NCBI GenBank assembly: GCA_027676805.1
Contig: JAQENU010000002.1
Location: forward strand, 310,001-374,000
Length of the DNA: 64,000 bases
Source of the DNA: Coprobacillaceae bacterium UN01-12pH3A
Lineage (GTDB): Bacteria > Bacillota_I > Bacilli_A > Erysipelotrichales > Coprobacillaceae
Direction of reading: 5' to 3'
Under the pieces are notes generated by a model. The model saw nothing but the letters and a program-made list of their open reading frames with translations, did not search any database and was not told where the DNA came from. Position numbers and translations under genes: made by a program. Below are positions 58,865 through 64,000 of the stretch, in pieces (positions within the stretch are counted from its first letter, which is position 1; every line of letters starts with the position of its first letter).

Positions 58865-60039
58865 AAAAGAAGCAATATTTTCATCGGCCGCTGCTAGTGA
58901 TCATGATTATTGTGGCTATCATCAGCTGTATTGCGATCGCCTCCGCAAAGCCTCTCATTACCTATCCAAATCCGGGCGGGTATTGGTCAAAACAATTGCA
59001 ATGGTACATTATTGGCTTTGTTGCCATGTATGCTGTATATAAATTTGGAAGTGACAGGATTTATTCTTGTATATGGATCATTTATTGGCTGCTAATGCTT
59101 TCACTGTTATTATTAGCCCTTAAACATCGTTTCGGACTGCCGGTTCCCTTTGCTGAAGAAATAAACGGAGCAACCAGCTGGTTCATCTTCCCCGGTATCG
59201 GTGGAGTCCAGCCGAGTGAATTTATGAAAATGGCCATCATTATCACATTATCCAAGGTTGTTCAAGAACACAATGAGCTTTACACCCTGCACACTTTTGA
59301 AACAGACTGTAAGCTATTAGCTAAGGTGGCCGCAGTTTCGCTGCCGCCATGTCTTCTGATCTATCTGCAAAATGATGCTGGGGTTACGATGATCATTGCA
59401 GTGTCGGTGATTTTTCTATTATTTGCCAGTGGTCTGCAAATGCGCTGGTTTATCGTTGGGGTAAGTATTCTCTTAATAGGAATATTAGCAATCGTTTATA
59501 TCTTCTTATATAATCAGGAGTTGTTTAAATCCATCTTCAGCGGACATAAAGCCGGGCGTTTCTATGGCTGGCTCGATCCCGAAGGCACCTATGGACAAGA
59601 AGGCTACCAGCTCTTCAATGCACTATTATCCTATGGGACAGCCTCCATTTTTGGACATGGTTTTCAATCCGTCGTTATGAACTTTCCTGAAGCGCATACA
59701 GACTTTATTTTTGCTGTAATATGTCAGGGAGGCGGACTGATTGCCGGAGTTACCGTACTTACAACGATCGTTTCTTTAGACATTACCATTTTAAAGATTG
59801 GGATTCAGGCTGATGAAAAAGGCCGCTGTCTAACAACCGGTTTATTTGGCTTACTGTTTATTCAGCAAATCTGGAATATCTTTATGATTACCGGTTTACT
59901 GCCAATCACAGGAATCACCCTCCCCTTTATTTCTTATGGTGGATCCTCGCTTTTATCTTATATGCTGATTATCGGAATGATCTTTGATATCGAAAAACAG
60001 AATCGAATTAAACACAGTAAACTTCATAACTACGAATAA
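58855..60039 (+). CDS. FtsW/RodA/SpoVE (SEDS) family peptidoglycan polymerase
   Basis: A 394-residue membrane protein with about ten helices. WFIFPGIGGVQPSEFMKMA (the SEDS Q-P-S-E motif), LIYLQNDAGVTMI and the C-terminal TGLLPITGITLPFISYGGSS mark a glycan polymerase of cell elongation or division. Which of the three it is cannot be told from context. The start is a GTG with AAGAGGAAGAG upstream; a better ribosome binding site serves the overlapping short ORF. Confidence 0.93.
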   Translation: MDVEKKQYFHRPLLVIMIIVAIISCIAIASAKPLITYPNPGGYWSKQLQWYIIGFVAMYAVYKFGSDRIYSCIWIIYWLLMLSLLLLALKHRFGLPVPFAEEINGATSWFIFPGIGGVQPSEFMKMAIIITLSKVVQEHNELYTLHTFETDCKLLAKVAAVSLPPCLLIYLQNDAGVTMIIAVSVIFLLFASGLQMRWFIVGVSILLIGILAIVYIFLYNQELFKSIFSGHKAGRFYGWLDPEGTYGQEGYQLFNALLSYGTASIFGHGFQSVVMNFPEAHTDFIFAVICQGGGLIAGVTVLTTIVSLDITILKIGIQADEKGRCLTTGLFGLLFIQQIWNIFMITGLLPITGITLPFISYGGSSLLSYMLIIGMIFDIEKQNRIKHSKLHNYE

Positions 60040-60063
60040 AACCGCTAAACAGCGGTTTTTTGT
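60038..60063 (+). terminator. Rho-independent terminator
   Basis: AACCGC-TAAACA-GCGGTT followed by TTTTTG, overlapping the SEDS stop codon. Confidence 0.85.
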
Positions 60064-60140
60064 AATACCTTCATTATTTATAATCTTTAAGTTTTCTATT
60101 CGTACAGTCGCAGATTTATCGGATGCCCAGCATCCCTATA

Positions 60141-60989
60141 TTACATACTGGAGAAATATATTTCCTCGATTTTGCGCTCTCTAACAAAATTCAATATCTG
60201 CTTTGTGATCGGATGAACGAAGCTTAACTGATAACTATGGAGAAAGTATGTATCCGCTAAATTTTCTATATTACCATACAAACGATCACCAATCAACGGA
60301 TGCCCAATGGCGGATAAATGTACTCGGATTTGATGTGTTCTTCCCGTCTCCAACCGACATTCCACGATACTAAAATTTTCACCTTGTTTTAAGACATGGC
60401 AATGTGTGACAGAGGGTTTCCCGGCAGGCAGAATTTCCCTGCGAACATTTTTGTTGATGCGACCAATAGGTAAGTCAATCGTTTGATCGCCGACATGCCC
60501 ATAAGCCAATGCAACATATTTTCTTTCAATATGCTCTTTGCTTAACAGATAATGAATATAGCGATATTTCGCAACAATCAAAAGACCGCTAGTCTCTCGA
60601 TCAAGTCGATTCACAAAGTGAATGGTGCTGTCTAATCCGATCGATTCATAATAAGTAATAAGACCGTTCGCTAAAGTCTGATCATGATAGCGATGATCGG
60701 GAATACAGGGCATCATCGCCGGCTTATTCACCACTAATAAGTAATCATCCTCGTAAATGATATCAAGATCCATTTTGGCTGGAGTCAACTGTTTTCCACG
60801 TTTCTCTTTGGGAAAAATAATTTCCAGTACATCGTTTTTTCTGAGCAAACAACGAATTGTCACATGGGTGCCATTTACTCGCATATCTCCCTTAGTCTTT
60901 ACTGCCGTTAAAAGCTTGTCAGAAATATCATGTTCAGCAATAAAATCACGCAGCGATTGATCTTGCTCAATCCTAAACTTCAGTTTCAT
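60141..60989 (-). CDS. RluA/RluD family pseudouridine synthase
   Basis: A 282-residue enzyme. An N-terminal S4-like RNA-binding part (1-75) precedes the catalytic domain with HFVNRLDRETSGLLIVAK, where the Asp is the nucleophile, and ETGRTHQIRVHLSAIGHPLIGDRLYG. It modifies uridine in rRNA or tRNA. It shares a TAATG overlap with the NAD kinase gene, as do yjbN-yjbO neighbours in Bacillus. Confidence 0.95.
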   Translation of the reverse strand: MKLKFRIEQDQSLRDFIAEHDISDKLLTAVKTKGDMRVNGTHVTIRCLLRKNDVLEIIFPKEKRGKQLTPAKMDLDIIYEDDYLLVVNKPAMMPCIPDHRYHDQTLANGLITYYESIGLDSTIHFVNRLDRETSGLLIVAKYRYIHYLLSKEHIERKYVALAYGHVGDQTIDLPIGRINKNVRREILPAGKPSVTHCHVLKQGENFSIVECRLETGRTHQIRVHLSAIGHPLIGDRLYGNIENLADTYFLHSYQLSFVHPITKQILNFVRERKIEEIYFSSM

Positions 60990-61777
60990 TAACTGATGAA
61001 AGACCTTTTAATACGGCTGATAAATGTGAGTGGACGATACTGTATACATTGTACAGAATGCGAAGATAAAGAAACATTAATCTTTTCAAATGGTTTTAAA
61101 TTATAAGAATATTGATCGATGCCAATGAAAACGCCATCAAAACGATCACAGGTCAATGTAACCCGCTGTTCTTTTCCCAATACGATGCTTGACCCTAATG
61201 AGCGATAGGCGTTATGCTGTATCCCAGCTACCTCTGACAGCTGCATCACTTCTAAATCCGGATGGATCACGGCGCCTCCCAGCGATTTATTATAGGCAGT
61301 CGATCCTGAAGGCGTACTGATACAAAGTCCGTTTCCGCGGAATGTTTCTAAGTGTTCCTCATTAATATAAACATGAAGCACCTGAGTATAGTGAGGGTTC
61401 TCAATGCGCATTTCATTTAGTGCATAGTACTGAGAAATACCATTTTGGTCCATAACCTGCACATCCAGCACAGCGCGCTTATTAATCGTATATTCCCCTT
61501 TTTTAATATCTGCCACGAGTTCATCAATTTCATCAGCCTGATAATCCGTATAAAACCCTAAGGTTCCGGTATGAACGCCTATGAAATAGACATGATCGAC
61601 TAAATGGAAATATTCATGCAGGGCATGCAGCATCGTTCCATCTCCGCCAATGCTGATGATTAAATCAGGCTCATTCTCATTATATTCTAATATGCCCTTC
61701 AATTTTTCTTTTAATGTATTTGAAATATTTTCTGATTTTTCATCCTGCTTTACAACCATTAAATAACTCTTTATCAT
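60989..61777 (-). CDS. nadK: NAD kinase
   Basis: A 262-residue NAD kinase that makes NADP. IISIGGDGTMLHALHEY holds the GGDGT loop and the catalytic Asp; ALNEMRIENP and GLCISTPSGSTAYNKSLGGAVIHP are the NAD-binding parts. It is the first gene of a two-gene unit with the pseudouridine synthase and diverges from the CYTH gene. Confidence 0.97.
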   Translation of the reverse strand: MIKSYLMVVKQDEKSENISNTLKEKLKGILEYNENEPDLIISIGGDGTMLHALHEYFHLVDHVYFIGVHTGTLGFYTDYQADEIDELVADIKKGEYTINKRAVLDVQVMDQNGISQYYALNEMRIENPHYTQVLHVYINEEHLETFRGNGLCISTPSGSTAYNKSLGGAVIHPDLEVMQLSEVAGIQHNAYRSLGSSIVLGKEQRVTLTCDRFDGVFIGIDQYSYNLKPFEKINVSLSSHSVQCIQYRPLTFISRIKRSFIS

Positions 61778-61864
61778 TCTATCACCGCCATTTAGTCATA
61801 TTATATACTATCTTACTTTAAAATCCTAGCTTTCTTCTATATAATATAAGGAGAGGTGAAGCGT

Positions 61865-62440
61865 ATGAATAAAAACATTGAAATTGAATATAAACTGCTT
61901 TTAACTAAAGATCAGTATGATATCTTGAAACCTTTATTTAAAGGTCCTGCCTATCAGCAGACTAACTATTATTTTGACACTAAGGAAGAGAAACTAAGAT
62001 TAGCCCGTATTACTTTGCGTGTTCGTTTAAAAGATGAGCACTATGAATTTACTTTAAAACGCTCCGGAACTGTTGGTTTGGATGAATTCAATGAGAACAT
62101 ATCAAAAGAAGATTTTCAGCATTTAATTCATAATGAAGAAATTGAAAGCGAAATTTTAGAATTACTTAAAGAATATCATATCACTTTAAAAGATCTCTGT
62201 CAGATCTATACATTACAAACATATCGTTATGATCTTCCTTATAAAAACGGTCTCCTATCTTTAGATAAAAGCGAGTATCTAGGTGTAACCGATTATGAAA
62301 TAGAATATGAAGTAACTAAAACCGAAAATGCGATAGAAGATTTCAATGCCTTTTTAAAGACAGCTAATGTCAAATACGTTCAAAACTGTAAAGGAAAAAG
62401 ACACCGCTTATGCGATGTCTTATATGGAACACCACAGTAG
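61865..62440 (+). CDS. CYTH domain protein (YjbK-like triphosphatase)
   Basis: A 191-residue tunnel-fold protein. The signature NIEIEYKLLLTK (E-x-E-x-K) is at the start, followed by YYFDTKEEKLRLARITLRVRL and FTLKRSG. These residues bind triphosphate and metal. The ATG at 61865 has GGAGAGGTGAAGCGT upstream; the GTG at 61856 lies inside that site. YjbK is next to NAD kinase in Bacillus as well. Confidence 0.93.
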   Translation: MNKNIEIEYKLLLTKDQYDILKPLFKGPAYQQTNYYFDTKEEKLRLARITLRVRLKDEHYEFTLKRSGTVGLDEFNENISKEDFQHLIHNEEIESEILELLKEYHITLKDLCQIYTLQTYRYDLPYKNGLLSLDKSEYLGVTDYEIEYEVTKTENAIEDFNAFLKTANVKYVQNCKGKRHRLCDVLYGTPQ

Positions 62441-62463
62441 ATTACTGCTGTGGTATTATTTTA
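62428..62463. terminator. Shared terminator between convergent genes
   Basis: ACCACAG and CTGTGGT arms separated by 10 bp, followed by ATTATTTTA. The hairpin includes the CYTH stop codon and the spx stop. Confidence 0.7.
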
Positions 62464-62885
62464 GGTTGAACTCGTAATTTAGGATCACTGAACTGAGGGC
62501 AGGCCACATGTTCACACTCTGCTAATTTTCTCAATTCTCGAGGAATAAAAGCCCTGATCTCCTCACTGTTGAATCCCACCTGAAAACGTCTTTCGTCCAT
62601 GATGATCGGTCTTTTTAAGACAGATGGATTATTTTGAATGAACTCTATCAACTCATTGGTCGTCATATCATTGACATCCACTCTATTTTCCTTAATAATC
62701 TTAGAACGTTTTGAAATAATATCGTCTGTTCCGTTCTCAGAACGTTCAAGCAGTTCTCTCAATTCATTTTTTCTCAATAATGTAGAAAATATATTTTTTT
62801 CCACATAAGGTATGTTTTGTTCTTTCAGCCAAGATTTTACCTTACGACAAGAGGCACAACTTGGAGCCGTATATATTCTAATCAT
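62442..62885 (-). CDS. spx: Spx/ArsC family transcriptional regulator
   Basis: A 147-residue Spx protein that binds the RNA polymerase alpha subunit. The redox switch Cys10-x-x-Cys13 (APSCASCRK) is present, and IMDERRFQVGFNSEEIRAFIPR is typical of the C-terminal part. It controls thiol-stress genes in Firmicutes. It converges with the CYTH gene and follows the yjbA-like gene, as in Bacillus gene order. Confidence 0.94.
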   Translation of the reverse strand: MIRIYTAPSCASCRKVKSWLKEQNIPYVEKNIFSTLLRKNELRELLERSENGTDDIISKRSKIIKENRVDVNDMTTNELIEFIQNNPSVLKRPIIMDERRFQVGFNSEEIRAFIPRELRKLAECEHVACPQFSDPKLRVQPKIIPQQ

Positions 62886-63004
62886 AATTTCAACTCCTTT
62901 GCTTTAGTTAATAATACATCAAATCCTATCATTTGACTATGATTATTTTCAGCTTCTGCATTAATACTACATTACAATTATAAACTGAAAATGAATTAAA
63001 TAAA

Positions 63005-63598
63005 CTAAATTAAGTATAATAATTTATAAAGATATTCGTGAAAATTCAAATAGCCGCTTTTTAACTGTTTTAAAATACGTTTATAAGCTCTATTGGGATC
63101 ACTTTCTTCTATTAAATAAAGCTGTGTATAAATACTGAGAAGTTTTCTTGGCTGATATTGATACAATAACTCTATCTTTTGCAATAGATATTGTTTTTTT
63201 ATTCTTTCGGCTCTGGTTAAGCCATATTCTTTGTTTTCACAATAATCCTGAACCGTATAAGGCAGAGAATGGGTAGGCATAGTTTTAACAATCTCACCGA
63301 TCTCATTGCGCTTGTCATATGTGAGAACACTGCGATATTTTAAGTGCCCGTTATGATCTAATTCAATAGCGATCGCGTAGGTTTCATTTGCGACAATAAA
63401 TTCGTTGCTGGTTCGTTCCATGGAAATGGTTACGATGTTGTTGAAAAGATCATTTAAACATAATTCATCCACACGAATTAAATTGATTTCATCAATTAAC
63501 TCTAAATCATCGTCTTCTTTCCATTCATATGGCTCTAAAAGTTCTTCATCATAAAGAGACCAATTGACTAAGACATTTTTTATTTTCATTTTCATCAC
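63005..63598 (-). CDS. YjbA/DUF3603-like protein
   Basis: A 197-residue protein without membrane segments. The N-terminal NVLVNWSLYDEE and EWKEDDDLELIDEINLIRVD, and the later YGLTRAERIKKQYLLQKI, resemble Bacillus YjbA. YjbA lies close to spx in Bacillus, which agrees with the context here. Its function is unknown. The recognition is from memory of the family pattern, so it is moderately certain. Confidence 0.7.
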   Translation of the reverse strand: MMKMKIKNVLVNWSLYDEELLEPYEWKEDDDLELIDEINLIRVDELCLNDLFNNIVTISMERTSNEFIVANETYAIAIELDHNGHLKYRSVLTYDKRNEIGEIVKTMPTHSLPYTVQDYCENKEYGLTRAERIKKQYLLQKIELLYQYQPRKLLSIYTQLYLIEESDPNRAYKRILKQLKSGYLNFHEYLYKLLYLI

Positions 63599-63679
63599 CC
63601 GTACTCATGTATATGCTTTCTAGCTATAAATATTCTATGAACTCCTTATTTGCTATAGAAAGCGACACTTTCAGACAAT

Positions 63680-63712
63680 AAAAAAGATTATCCGCAGCTA
63701 GGAATAATCTTT
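63680..63712 (-). terminator. Rho-independent terminator
   Basis: AAGATTATTCC and GGATAATCTT arms followed by TTTTTATTG on the minus strand. The stem overlaps the end of the gene cut by the window edge. Confidence 0.82.
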
Positions 63713-64000
63713 CAATATAGACTGCATTTTTTCTACAGTAATTTCATTTCCGAATACTGGTATTTCCGGTTTTAAATCAAACATATTCTTATAAGCAATA
63801 GCACTGCTTAAAAGCTTGCTCCATTGAAACGCAGTGATGTTTTCATCAAGTAAAGAATTAAACTCTTCCCGTACATGATGTAAGCAATAATGAAGTGAAA
63901 CCCAAATACATTTTTGATTCCGATATGAACCGGTCGGGATTAAAATATTCAACCCCTGTTCGGTATAATAACTGATAGGCTTTTTATAACGGCTTTCACC
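63698..64000 (-). CDS. Unknown protein, C-terminal part, cut by window edge
   Basis: The frame is open to the right edge, so the visible 100 residues are the end of a longer protein. They begin GESRYKKPISYYTEQGLNIL and include KCIWVSLHYCLHHVREEF and KLLSSAIAYKNMF. No known motif is evident and no membrane segment is seen. The TTG at 63952 should not be taken as a start. Confidence 0.7.
   Translation of the reverse strand, partial: GESRYKKPISYYTEQGLNILIPTGSYRNQKCIWVSLHYCLHHVREEFNSLLDENITAFQWSKLLSSAIAYKNMFDLKPEIPVFGNEITVEKMQSILKDYS

Overview
The window is about 64 kb of an AT-rich chromosome from an anaerobic, fermentative low-GC Firmicute (Bacillota), most likely a gut Erysipelotrichia-type bacterium. 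This placement is inference. It rests on the V-type ATPase, pyruvate formate-lyase and a formate channel, CIRCE-controlled groESL, a T-box leader, AGGAGG-type ribosome binding sites, and a YjbA/Spx/YjbK/NadK/RluD neighbourhood that resembles Bacillus. No rRNA, tRNA or insertion sequence was seen.

Layout. 1-1125: 5' part of proS. 1233-7015: an envelope-stress-like operon with three XpaC-like proteins, a GNAT enzyme, TelA, LemA and a TPM-domain protein. 7113-9104: groES-groEL with two CIRCE operators. 9276-13188: an unknown small protein, two YitT-type membrane proteins and two tandem LicC-like nucleotidyltransferases with N-terminal winged-helix domains. 13399-23513: a V-type ATPase operon in the order G-like stalk, C, I', I, K, F, E, A, B, D. 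I' is a tandem second subunit I that lacks the C-terminal ion-channel helices. 23914-35794: a type I-B CRISPR-Cas locus (cas6-cas8b-cas7-cas5-cas3-cas4-cas1-cas2) with three short arrays that share one repeat and one leader of about 170 bp. A cas2 pseudogene beside array 1 shows that part of the locus was duplicated; a frameshifted secreted-protein gene and a Fic gene lie between the copies. 36020-38628: an esterase and a membrane-anchored glycosidase-like protein. 38656-39900: FocA and a GNAT protein.

39929-46342: an aromatic amino acid operon (aroF-aroB-aroA-aroC-pheA-aroK) under a T-box leader whose apparent specifier is UUC (Phe). 46536-53325: lipid kinase, thioredoxin, MscS, a membrane protein, DegV, RNase J and a metallophosphoesterase-like protein with an altered metal site. 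53337-58122: the pyruvate formate-lyase region. The catalytic body (about 685 aa) ends before the glycyl-radical domain, which is a separate 79-aa gene; a third 68-aa gene between them resembles the start of that domain but lacks the radical glycine. 58388-64000: a membrane-anchored EIIB-like protein without the phospho-accepting cysteine, a SEDS protein, RluD-like synthase, NAD kinase, CYTH protein, Spx, YjbA-like protein and the C-terminus of an unknown protein.

The most notable items are the split pyruvate formate-lyase, the truncated second V-ATPase subunit I, the duplicated CRISPR leader/cas2 remnant, and the XpaC/TelA/LemA/TPM operon.
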